DNA from: Buttiauxella sp965119215 | Lineage (GTDB): Bacteria > Pseudomonadota > Gammaproteobacteria > Enterobacterales > Enterobacteriaceae | Reading direction: 5' to 3' | DNA: 64,000 nucleotides | NCBI GenBank assembly: GCA_965119215.1 | Contig: CBCPKK010000001.1 | Span: forward strand, 1 to 64,000 | Shown: piece after piece, positions 27,173-34,771 of the stretch | How positions within the stretch are numbered: the first letter of the stretch is position 1 | Layout: the number at the start of each line of letters is the position of its first letter | Position numbers and translations under genes: made by a program | The notes under the pieces: generated by a model | What the model was told of the DNA's origin: nothing | The model's input: only the letters and a program-made list of their open reading frames with translations | Databases searched by the model: none

Positions 27173-27510
27173 AAATCCGTTAAGGCGTGCCGCCAGGTGC
27201 CATGCCCGGATGCGAATAAAAAAGATAAGTTTCGGTTTATGCTAGTACAAACAATTTACAATTCCTATGTAGCCTGGTCATAATTTAACATTAAGAAGTC
27301 ATAAAAAGTGATATTTGACATACTTATTTTCACCTCTTGAGAATAGCCTTGTTTGCAGTAGTGACATCTCTTCTTTTCTAACCGTTTGCTAAAATCACCC
27401 GCGAGGACGCATTACTCTGGTATCAGCAGACGGATCTCCCTATAATTGCCGCGTTTGACGCCTCTGCGTCGCCCTTCCTCAACATTTAAGTCAACAAGGC
27501 TCGTTACAAC
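27173..27510. other. Divergent intergenic region dgcE-udk
   Basis: 338 bases without a gene. The half near dgcE is AT-rich and must contain its promoter, but I see no clear -35/-10. The half near udk contains TATAAT at 27441-27446 followed by a GC-rich discriminator. No strong hairpin or repeat was seen. Confidence 0.6.
27417..27446 (+). promoter_or_regulatory. Probable udk promoter
   Basis: A perfect TATAAT -10 (27441-27446) is followed by TGCCGCG, a GC-rich discriminator; the -35 at 17 bases is weak (TGGTAT, about 27418-27423). The predicted start near 27453 leaves a leader of about 58 bases before the udk ATG. Confidence 0.45.
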
Positions 27511-28152
27511 ATGACTGACAAGTCCCATCAATGCGTCATCATCGGGATAGCCGGTGCGTCGGCTTCAGGAAAAAGTCTTATTGCCAGCACACTGTATCGC
27601 GAACTGCGTGACCAGGTTGGTGATGAACACATTGGTGTCATTCCAGAAGACAGTTACTACAAAGATCAAAGCCATCTTTCGATGGAAGAACGAGTTAAGA
27701 CCAACTACGACCATCCCAACGCGATGGACCACAACTTGCTGTTCCAGCATTTACAAATGCTTAAATCCGGTAGCCCAATCGAACTGCCTGTTTACAGCTA
27801 TGTGGAACATACCCGTACCGGTAACACTGTTCACTTAATGCCAAAGAAAGTCATCATTCTGGAAGGGATTTTGCTGCTGACGGATGCCCGTCTGCGCGAA
27901 GAGATGAACTTCTCCATTTTCGTTGATACGCCGCTGGATATTTGCCTGATGCGCCGTATGAAACGTGATGTTAACGAACGTGGCCGTTCAATGGACTCTG
28001 TAATGGCCCAATACCAGAAAACCGTTCGTCCTATGTTTTTACAATTCATCGAACCTTCCAAGCAGTATGCCGATATCATCGTACCGCGCGGGGGTAAAAA
28101 CCGTATCGCTATTGATATCCTCAAGGCGAAAATCAGTCAGTTCTTTGAATAG
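27511..28152 (+). CDS. udk: Uridine kinase
   Basis: A 213-residue enzyme of exactly the E. coli length that phosphorylates uridine and cytidine to UMP and CMP in pyrimidine salvage. P-loop GASASGKS at 15-22, and the substrate region PEDSYYKDQ and NYDHPNAMDH are intact. The basic lid RRMKRDVNERGRS is also present. It begins the udk-dcd-asmA group on the plus strand; dcd follows after 152 bases. Confidence 0.97.
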   Translation: MTDKSHQCVIIGIAGASASGKSLIASTLYRELRDQVGDEHIGVIPEDSYYKDQSHLSMEERVKTNYDHPNAMDHNLLFQHLQMLKSGSPIELPVYSYVEHTRTGNTVHLMPKKVIILEGILLLTDARLREEMNFSIFVDTPLDICLMRRMKRDVNERGRSMDSVMAQYQKTVRPMFLQFIEPSKQYADIIVPRGGKNRIAIDILKAKISQFFE

Positions 28153-28222
28153 TCATCTGGCATAACAGTCCCAGGCGAGTGCGTTCTTGCGCCTCGCCCG
28201 CAAAAAAATAATGAATTCCCTG

Positions 28223-28274
28223 TATTTACCCGTCGTAGCGTGGCTATCTCAGGCTTGCTGTGGCAGGGTAAATA
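28223..28274 (+). promoter_or_regulatory. Inverted repeat in the dcd leader
   Basis: TATTTACCC (28223-28231) and GGGTAAATA (28266-28274) are perfect complements separated by 34 bases, ending 30 bases before the dcd start. It could be a leader RNA stem or a pair of protein sites. No known element is recognised. Confidence 0.35.
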
Positions 28275-28304
28275 AAACTGAGCATGAGATAAGGAGCATC
28301 ACTG

Positions 28305-28886
28305 ATGCGTTTGTGTGACCGCGATATAGAAGCCTGGCTTGATGACGGGCGCTTAACGATTACCCCTCGTCCGCCAGTTGAACGCATTAGTGGCGCCACC
28401 GTTGATGTGCGTCTGGGGAACAAATTCCGTACCTTTAGCGGCCATACCGCACCGTTTATTGATTTAAGCGGCCCTAAAGATGAAGTGAGCGCAGCGCTTG
28501 AACGCGTGATGAGTGACGAAATTGTTCTCAAAGAAGGCGATGCGTTCTACCTGCACCCGGGCGAGCTGGCTTTGGCTGTCACGCTTGAGTCCGTCACACT
28601 GCCTGCCAATTTAGTCGGTTGGTTAGATGGGCGTTCATCTTTGGCACGTTTAGGTCTGATGGTTCACGTCACCGCGCACCGTATCGATCCCGGCTGGCAT
28701 GGCTGCATCGTGCTGGAGTTCTATAATTCCGGTAAGCTGCCATTAGCTTTACGCCCTGGCATGATGATCGGCGCGTTGAGCTTTGAGCCGCTTTCAGGCC
28801 CTGCAGCACGCCCGTATAACAGCCGCCAGGACGCGAAATACCGCGACCAGCAAGGGGCTGTAGCAAGTCGTATCGACAAGGACTGA
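28305..28886 (+). CDS. dcd: dCTP deaminase
   Basis: A 193-residue homotrimeric enzyme, identical in length to E. coli Dcd, converting dCTP to dUTP, the main source of dTTP precursor in enterobacteria. Catalytic motif R110-S111-S112 (GRSSLARLG) and E138 in GCIVLEFYN are visible. A strong AAGGAG ribosome binding site precedes the ATG. It sits 23 bases before asmA in the same orientation. Confidence 0.97.
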   Translation: MRLCDRDIEAWLDDGRLTITPRPPVERISGATVDVRLGNKFRTFSGHTAPFIDLSGPKDEVSAALERVMSDEIVLKEGDAFYLHPGELALAVTLESVTLPANLVGWLDGRSSLARLGLMVHVTAHRIDPGWHGCIVLEFYNSGKLPLALRPGMMIGALSFEPLSGPAARPYNSRQDAKYRDQQGAVASRIDKD

Positions 28887-28909
28887 GTTACCATCTGTAT
28901 GGGGAATGT

Positions 28910-30754
28910 ATGAGACGATTACTTACCACGCTGATGATCCTGCTGGTCGTTCTGGTTGCTGGCCTTTCTGCGTTGGTGTTGTTGGTTAATCCCAATGATT
29001 TTCGTGCATATATGGTGCGCCAGGTTGAATCTCGCAGTGGCTATCAGCTGAATTTAGATGGCCCGCTGCGTTGGCATGTCTGGCCGCAGCTCAGTATTTT
29101 GTCAGGACGCATGTCGTTGACGGCACCAGGGGCCAGCCAGCCTTTGGTCAGTGCGGATAACATGCGTCTGGACGTCGCGTTAATACCGCTATTATCCCAT
29201 CAGCTACAAGTTCGCCAGGTGATGCTCAAAGGTGCGGTGATTCAACTCACGCCGCAAACGGAAGAACGCCGCCCGAAAGATGCTCCAGTTGAGCCATCAG
29301 CCCCCATTTCTCCACCTGACGAAGAACGCGGCTGGTCTTTCGATATCGCTAAATTAAAAATTGCCGACAGCGTACTGGTATTCCAGCATGACGGTGATGA
29401 ACAAATCACGGTGCGTAATATCAATCTGCAAATGGAGCAGAATGATAAAAAACAGGCGCACATCGAACTGAGCAGCCGAATTAACCGTGACCAGCGCGAT
29501 CTGAATTTGTCGCTGGTGGCCGATCTTGATGCCGGTAATTATCCGCAGGAATTAAGCGCCAATATCTCGAAGCTTGATTACCAGCTACAGGGTGCAGATC
29601 TTCCGGCGAAAGGAATTGCGGGCAGTGGTACGTTTGTGGCTCGCTGGCTTGAGCCGCAGCACAGGCTTGAACTCAATCAACTGCAACTGACCGCCAACGA
29701 CAGTGATTTGCAAGGTAACGCGAGTGTTGTACTGGAAGAAAAACCGCAGTGGGTGTTCGATCTACACGCGACTAAATTGAATCTGGATGGTCTGGTTGCT
29801 GCAAATGCTGTGACCAATAGCAAAGTGGCGCAACAAGCGCAGCAGCAAGCGACTTTACCGCGCCCGGTTATCGCTTCCGGTATTGACGACTCCAGTTACC
29901 AGAACCTGCGTGGCTTTAGCGCACAGGTCAAAATTGCCGCCGCAAGCGTGCGCTGGCGTGGGCTGGACTTCACCGACGTTCAATCTGCAATCGACAACCA
30001 GTACGGTCTGTTAACTGTTTCGGAACTGGCGGGGAAATTTGGTAAGGGCAGCATGTCGTTCCCCGGCCAACTGGATGCACGCCAGAAAGAATCGACGTTA
30101 ACTTTCCAGCCAAAAATCTCTGACATAGAGATTGGGCCGATTCTTACTGCCTTCGATTATCCTATTGCGCTGTCAGGACTGTTGTCGATGGAAGGGAACT
30201 TTAGCGGCGACACGCTCAATGCAGAGGCTTTCCGTCATACTTGGCAAGGCGATGCAAACATCACCATGCTCAATACGACCATGCAGGGCATGAACTTCCA
30301 GCAGCTGGTTCAGCAGGCGGTTACGCGCAGCAATGGCGATGTTCAAGGCCAGCAAACGTATGACAACATCACCACGCTGGATAGCTTCTCGGCGCAGGCA
30401 AGCCTCAATAACGGTGAGCTGGCACTCGATAAAATGGAAGGCAAATCTTCCGTGTTATCACTCACCGGAAAAGGGACGCTTGATCTGATTAAACAGCAGT
30501 GCGACACCCTGTTTAATGTCACCGTACTTGGCGGCTGGAAAGGGGATAGCAAGCTGATTGATGTGCTGAAAACGACGCCAATTCCGCTGCGTGTCTATGG
30601 CCCGTGGCAGAAACTGAATTACTCATTACAAGTGGATCAGGTGCTGCGTAAACAGTTGCAGGGCGAAGCGAAGCGTCGTCTGAATGACTGGTTAGAAAAA
30701 AATAAAGACAGCAGCAAATCGAAAGATGTAAAAGAGTTACTGGATAAACTGTAG
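28910..30754 (+). CDS. asmA: AsmA family outer-membrane assembly protein
   Basis: A 614-residue protein (E. coli 617). An N-terminal membrane anchor (about 4-26, LLTTLMILLVVLVAGLSALV) is followed by the AsmA N-terminal domain (NPNDFRAYM) and a long beta-rich periplasmic part ending in the conserved AsmA-C region (LDSFSAQASLNNGELALDKM). AsmA-like proteins are now viewed as lipid-transfer bridges between the membranes; asmA mutations suppress OmpF assembly defects in E. coli. Followed by a REP pair and terminator. Confidence 0.95.
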   Translation: MRRLLTTLMILLVVLVAGLSALVLLVNPNDFRAYMVRQVESRSGYQLNLDGPLRWHVWPQLSILSGRMSLTAPGASQPLVSADNMRLDVALIPLLSHQLQVRQVMLKGAVIQLTPQTEERRPKDAPVEPSAPISPPDEERGWSFDIAKLKIADSVLVFQHDGDEQITVRNINLQMEQNDKKQAHIELSSRINRDQRDLNLSLVADLDAGNYPQELSANISKLDYQLQGADLPAKGIAGSGTFVARWLEPQHRLELNQLQLTANDSDLQGNASVVLEEKPQWVFDLHATKLNLDGLVAANAVTNSKVAQQAQQQATLPRPVIASGIDDSSYQNLRGFSAQVKIAAASVRWRGLDFTDVQSAIDNQYGLLTVSELAGKFGKGSMSFPGQLDARQKESTLTFQPKISDIEIGPILTAFDYPIALSGLLSMEGNFSGDTLNAEAFRHTWQGDANITMLNTTMQGMNFQQLVQQAVTRSNGDVQGQQTYDNITTLDSFSAQASLNNGELALDKMEGKSSVLSLTGKGTLDLIKQQCDTLFNVTVLGGWKGDSKLIDVLKTTPIPLRVYGPWQKLNYSLQVDQVLRKQLQGEAKRRLNDWLEKNKDSSKSKDVKELLDKL

Positions 30755-30771
30755 CCGGGCAACTTTGATAA

Positions 30772-30848
30772 AGGTGGATGTCGCTTACCGCTAATCCACC
30801 CTACAACTTAGCGTTTCGTAGGTCGGATTAGCGCAAGCGACATCCGAC
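30772..30848. repeat. REP/PU-type repeat pair (BIME-like)
   Basis: Two inverted copies of a REP-like palindrome lie between the convergent asmA and yegH: one at about 30772-30807 (GGTGGATGTCGC then CTAATCCACCCTACAA) and one at 30818-30848 (TAGGTCGGATTAGCGCAAGC then GACATCCGAC). The TAGGTCGGAT/ATCCGAC arms are the typical enterobacterial REP form. Confidence 0.85.
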
Positions 30849-30854
30849 TTTTTT
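30822..30854 (+). terminator. Terminator after asmA within the REP element
   Basis: GTCGGAT (30822-30828) pairs with ATCCGAC (30842-30848), with inner GCG/CGC pairing, and is followed by six T residues (30849-30854). It would end the udk-dcd-asmA transcripts. Confidence 0.6.
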
Positions 30855-30859
30855 GTTAA

Positions 30860-32440
30860 TTACACTTCAAAATCCAAATCGCCCTCGTTTTCCAACGGGA
30901 CAATTTGCACTTTCTGTACGCGATGGCTTTCAACCTGTAGCGTGCGTAACAGAAAATCGCCCACCTGAACGGATTCTCCGGTCGCCGGAATATGCTGCAA
31001 TAACTCCATCAACAACCCTGCGATTGTCTGATAGGTGCGTTTCTCATCAAGTGGCAGCGGCACATACTGGACTAAATCATCCAGCGGCATATGCCCGTTA
31101 GCCGTCCATGTCCCATCCGGGTTTTTCTGAATGTCATGGCGTGCGTCAATTTCCTCGACCTCATTAGGCAAGTTACCCGCGATGGTTTCCATCACGTCGC
31201 TGAGCGTTACCACGCCTTCTACCGAACCAAACTCATCAACTACAAAGGCGAAGTGCGTTCGGGCATTGCGGAACTGCTCAAGTGCTGCCAGTAAAGGCAG
31301 TGTTTCCGGGAATATCAGCGGCTGGCGAATTAACACTTCAAGATTAAGCGGTTCACCTTTCAACGACTGCTGGAGTAAATCAATGACGTGCACTACGCCC
31401 AAAATCTCATCGCCATCGCCGGTAATCACCACTCGGGTATGCTTATTTTTATCCAGCAGCGTACGGATTTGAGGTTCTGAGTCGCTGAGTTTGATGTGCT
31501 CAACGTCATGGCGAGAAGTCATAATGCTGCTCACCGTTCGCTGATTCAGATGGAGCACGCGTTCAATCATCAGCCGTTCTTGCGGTTCGAATATTTCCGC
31601 TTGTTGAGTGTGGTCGGCAATCAACGATGCCGTTTGCGCATCCAGTTCGGCTTCTTCCTTTTTACCGTTCAGTAAACGCAACACCGCTTCGGCAGTGCGC
31701 TGACGCAATGACTGATCGGCTGACAAGAAGCGCCGACGGTTGAAGATGGCCAGCTGGTTCAGGCTCTCGATCATCACCGAGAAACCAATGGCGGCGTACA
31801 AATAGCCTTTCGGAATATGGTAGCCAAAGCCGTCAGCCACCAGACTAAAGCCTATCATCAGCAGGAAGCTCAGGCAGAGAATGACAATGGTAGGGTGGTT
31901 GTTCACAAAGCGCGTGAGAGCTTTGCTGGCAAGCAGCATCAGGCAAATAGCGATTATTACCGCCGCCATCATCACGGGTAGATGATCAACCATACCGACA
32001 GCGGTAATCACGGAGTCGAGAGAAAACACCGCATCCAGAATCACAATTTGTGCGACCACCGGCCAGAACCGCGCACCACGCCGCTGGGTATGCGTTTCGC
32101 TGTCTTTGCCCTCCAGCCGTTCATTAAGCTCAACGGTGGCTTTGAACAATAAGAACAACCCACCGAACAGCATGATCAAATCCCGCGCGCTAAACGCGAA
32201 ATTATCGATAGAAAACAGTGGGCGTGTCAGCGTGACTAGCCAGGAAATAGAGGCCAGCAACAGCAAACGCATCAACATGGCGAGGATAAGCCCCGTTACA
32301 CGAGCCCGGTCACGCTGAGCCGGAGGCAGTTTTTCGGCAAGTATTGCGATAAACACCAGGTTATCGATACCGAGAACCAGCTCAATAACGACCAGTGTGA
32401 TCAAACCTGCCCAAATAGAAGGATCGGCAATCCATTCCAT
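30860..32440 (-). CDS. yegH: TerC/CBS/CorC-domain inner-membrane protein YegH
   Basis: A 526-residue protein (E. coli YegH 527). The N-terminal TerC-like membrane domain (about 1-235, opening WAGLITLVVIELVLGIDNLV, with the ion-binding acidic residues E and D in the helix) is followed by a CBS pair (about 300-420, TVSSIMTSRHDVEH and VVDEFGSVEGVVT) and a C-terminal CorC/HlyC domain. Relatives export metal ions; the substrate of YegH is unknown. Confidence 0.93.
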   Translation of the reverse strand: MEWIADPSIWAGLITLVVIELVLGIDNLVFIAILAEKLPPAQRDRARVTGLILAMLMRLLLLASISWLVTLTRPLFSIDNFAFSARDLIMLFGGLFLLFKATVELNERLEGKDSETHTQRRGARFWPVVAQIVILDAVFSLDSVITAVGMVDHLPVMMAAVIIAICLMLLASKALTRFVNNHPTIVILCLSFLLMIGFSLVADGFGYHIPKGYLYAAIGFSVMIESLNQLAIFNRRRFLSADQSLRQRTAEAVLRLLNGKKEEAELDAQTASLIADHTQQAEIFEPQERLMIERVLHLNQRTVSSIMTSRHDVEHIKLSDSEPQIRTLLDKNKHTRVVITGDGDEILGVVHVIDLLQQSLKGEPLNLEVLIRQPLIFPETLPLLAALEQFRNARTHFAFVVDEFGSVEGVVTLSDVMETIAGNLPNEVEEIDARHDIQKNPDGTWTANGHMPLDDLVQYVPLPLDEKRTYQTIAGLLMELLQHIPATGESVQVGDFLLRTLQVESHRVQKVQIVPLENEGDLDFEV

Positions 32441-32706
32441 AGTCTCTTAAAACACCTCATATAAGATGACAAATGTCACAATGAAATGATGGGTACTTGA
32501 GTGGGAAATTGCAATGCCAGGGATGGGATAAATTCAGCATAGCGTAATCGTCATATTATTCTGGTTTTAATTCCCCGTAATAACCAAGGTAAATAGTTAA
32601 TTAATTTCAGTAATAATGAATTATTGTTTTTTATTATAATAAAAATCACATGAGATATATCTGTATGTCGTGCCGTTGCGTATCACTTATTAAACTTAAG
32701 TCAATA

Positions 32707-32720
32707 TAAAGAAATTCCTA
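32707..32720 (+). promoter_or_regulatory. RcsAB box for the colanic acid operon
   Basis: TAAAGAAATTCCTA matches the RcsAB consensus TAAGAATATTCCTA at 11 of 14 positions, including the whole right half ATTCCTA. Its centre is about 472 bases before wza ATG, a distance similar to that known in E. coli as I recall. RcsB-RcsA activates colanic acid synthesis on envelope stress. Confidence 0.65.
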
Positions 32721-32740
32721 AAGGTACGTAATTGTGCTGT

Positions 32741-32754
32741 TAATATTATTCTTA
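32741..32754 (-). promoter_or_regulatory. Second RcsAB-like box, reversed
   Basis: On the minus strand this reads TAAGAATAATATTA, matching 11 of 14 positions of the RcsAB consensus with an intact left half TAAGAAT. It lies 20 bases after the first site. It may be a second binding site or chance in AT-rich DNA. Confidence 0.3.
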
Positions 32755-32824
32755 AAAGTCCTGATATCACATGGTAGCGCCTTGCCTGATATTGGGTTAG
32801 CTGCAACAATCGATATCGCTCTCT

Positions 32825-32830
32825 GATAAT
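32825..32830 (+). promoter_or_regulatory. Candidate -10 of the wza promoter
   Basis: GATAAT with a preceding CT and no consensus -35 lies about 110 bases after the RcsAB-like box and 123 before the JUMPstart. The spacing suits the known RcsAB-dependent promoter arrangement, but the assignment rests on position and similarity only. Confidence 0.35.
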
Positions 32831-32952
32831 AGATGTGTTTATTATATTCATTGAAGCAGTGATATTTAACCTGGTGGCGCTGGGCCTATCTCCTAAGATA
32901 ATTCTTTGGATTTTACGCCCTCTAATCCTACCTCCTATAAATTGTCTTTTTT

Positions 32953-32990
32953 CAGTAGGTTGGTGACTGTAAACCAGGGGCGGTAGCATG
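32953..32990 (+). promoter_or_regulatory. JUMPstart with ops element (RfaH recruitment)
   Basis: Bases 32953-32990 resemble the 39-base JUMPstart sequence and end in the ops element GGCGGTAGCATG (32979-32990; consensus GGCGGTAGCGTG). Transcribed in the leader of surface-polysaccharide operons, it pauses RNA polymerase and loads RfaH, which prevents termination over long operons. It lies 196 bases before wza. Confidence 0.9.
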
Positions 32991-33185
32991 CTCGAAGGCC
33001 AGGAAATAAGCCTCGGTTATTCTGTCAATAGGATGTCAGGTAATAAGTATTTTTTTAGGATTGATGCCAATTATTTCAATCGGCATGTAGGTTTAAATTC
33101 ATACCTCGCACCGCATTCATAAACCTAACGAGTCACTTATTCTATTCGCTCAGGATAATTACTCTGCCATAGTGATAAATACTCA

Positions 33186-34319
33186 ATGATAAAATATAAA
33201 CTTAAATTGATGCCTTTATTGGTGTCGGTAACCCTTATGAGTGGTTGCACAGTGCTCCCCGGTAGCAATATGTCTACAGTGGGAAAAGATGTTATCAAGC
33301 AGCAGGATTCAGACTTCAACCTCGATCGCATGGTCAACGTGTATCCGTTAACACCGCGCCTGGTTGAGCAATTACGCGTGCGTCCGGCGGTTGCGCAGCC
33401 AAATATGTCGCTCGACCAGGAAATTTCCGCGTATCAATATCGAGTCGGTCCAGGCGATGTTCTTAACGTCACCGTCTGGGATCACCCGGAACTCACCACG
33501 CCTGCGGGCCAATACCGTAGCTCGAGCGATGCAGGTAACTGGGTTCAGTCTGACGGCACCATGTTTTATCCCTACGTAGGTAAAGTAAAAGTCACCGGGA
33601 AAACATTGTCTGAAATTCGTAGTGATATTACCAGCCGCCTTGCGACGTACATTGCAGACCCGCAGGTGGACGTTAATATCGCTGCGTTCCGCTCCCAAAA
33701 AGCCTATGTCTCCGGCCAGGTCAACAAATCCGGCCAGCAGCCTATTACCAACGTTCCACTTACTATTCTGGATGCTGTCAACGCCGCAGGCGGTCTGACA
33801 GACATGGCCGACTGGCGCAATGTCGTGCTGACGCACAACGGCCAGGAAAAGCGTATTTCCCTGCAAGCCTTGATGCAAAACGGTGACCTGAGCCAGAACC
33901 ACCTGCTTTATCCAGGCGACATCCTCTTTGTTCCGCGCAATGACGATCTGAAAGTGTTTGTCATGGGTGAAGTGAAAAAACAGACCACCCTGAAAATGGA
34001 CTTCAGCGGCATGACGCTGACCGAAGCGCTCGGCCAGGCAGAAGGTCTGGATATGTCCGCATCGAACGCCAGCGGGATATTCGTGATTCGTCCGCTCAAA
34101 GAGAAGCAGGGCGGCAAAATTGCCAACATTTATCAGCTTGATATGTCGGATGCGACATCGCTGGTCATGGGCACTGAATTCCAGTTACAGCCATACGATG
34201 TGGTGTATGTGACTACCGCACCTGTCACACGTTGGAATCGCCTGATCAACCAACTGCTGCCAACCATCAGTGGCGTTCGTTATATGACGGATACCGCCAA
34301 AGATATCCATACCTGGTAA
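33186..34319 (+). CDS. wza: Outer-membrane polysaccharide export lipoprotein Wza
   Basis: A 377-residue lipoprotein (E. coli 379). Signal peptide with lipobox LMSG-C21. Poly_export domain (about 85-170, starting YQYRVGPGDVLNVTVWDHPEL), two SLBB domains (KAYVSGQVNKSGQQPIT and KVFVMGEVKKQTTLKM), and the amphipathic C-terminal helix (TRWNRLINQLLPTISG) that makes the octameric outer-membrane pore. First gene of the colanic acid cluster. Confidence 0.97.
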   Translation: MIKYKLKLMPLLVSVTLMSGCTVLPGSNMSTVGKDVIKQQDSDFNLDRMVNVYPLTPRLVEQLRVRPAVAQPNMSLDQEISAYQYRVGPGDVLNVTVWDHPELTTPAGQYRSSSDAGNWVQSDGTMFYPYVGKVKVTGKTLSEIRSDITSRLATYIADPQVDVNIAAFRSQKAYVSGQVNKSGQQPITNVPLTILDAVNAAGGLTDMADWRNVVLTHNGQEKRISLQALMQNGDLSQNHLLYPGDILFVPRNDDLKVFVMGEVKKQTTLKMDFSGMTLTEALGQAEGLDMSASNASGIFVIRPLKEKQGGKIANIYQLDMSDATSLVMGTEFQLQPYDVVYVTTAPVTRWNRLINQLLPTISGVRYMTDTAKDIHTW

Positions 34320-34325
34320 CGCGCT

Positions 34326-34769
34326 ATGTTCAACAAAATTTTGGTTGTATGTGTGGGAAATATTTGCCGTTCGCCAACCGCTGAGCGGTTGCTGAAAAAC
34401 TATCACCCGGAGCTGACCGTGATGTCTGCGGGGCTTGGGGCGCTAGTGGGAAAAGAGGCTGATATCGGCGCCGTTCGTGTGGCGCAACAGCATAACCTCT
34501 CGCTTGAGGGCCATTGTGCGAAACAGGTATCCGGCAGAATGTGCCGCGAATACGACCTGATCCTCGCAATGGAAAAACGCCATATTTCTGCACTTTGCGA
34601 AATGGCTCCAGAGATGCGCGGCAAAGTGATGCTGTTTGGTCACTGGGATGCGGAACGGGAAATTCCCGATCCGTATCGCAAAAGCCACGACGCTTTTGAA
34701 GCGGTTTACGGTCTTCTGGACCTCAGCGCCCAGAAATGGGCTCACGCACTCAACGCTCAGCAGGGATAA
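34326..34769 (+). CDS. wzb: Low-molecular-weight protein-tyrosine phosphatase Wzb
   Basis: A 147-residue phosphatase of E. coli length. P-loop CVGNICRS with catalytic C9 and R15; general acid D115 in DPYRKS. It dephosphorylates the tyrosine-rich tail of Wzc, and cycling between the two states is needed for colanic acid polymerisation. It starts 6 bases after the wza stop and is followed 2 bases later by wzc. Confidence 0.96.
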   Translation: MFNKILVVCVGNICRSPTAERLLKNYHPELTVMSAGLGALVGKEADIGAVRVAQQHNLSLEGHCAKQVSGRMCREYDLILAMEKRHISALCEMAPEMRGKVMLFGHWDAEREIPDPYRKSHDAFEAVYGLLDLSAQKWAHALNAQQG

Positions 34770-34771
34770 CA

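Larger units (their letters stand above)
32441..33185 (+). other. Leader and control region of the colanic acid operon
   Basis: 745 AT-rich bases with no credible gene; a 97-codon open frame on the minus strand (32989-32696) has no recognisable protein and overlaps regulatory sites. In order it contains an RcsAB-like box (32707-32720), a second reversed box-like sequence (32741-32754), a GATAAT -10-like element (32825-32830) and a JUMPstart/ops element (32953-32990), so the wza mRNA should have a leader of roughly 350 bases. Confidence 0.7.

Noticed and set aside
28165..28205. Terminator after udk
   Set aside because: The stem (GGCGAG/CTCGCC) is followed by an A-run instead of a T-run, so it is not a rho-independent terminator in the udk direction.
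32696..32989. 97-codon open frame on the minus strand before wza
   Set aside because: No recognisable motif, overlaps the RcsAB-like and JUMPstart sites, and has no plausible ribosome binding site; treated as leader DNA.
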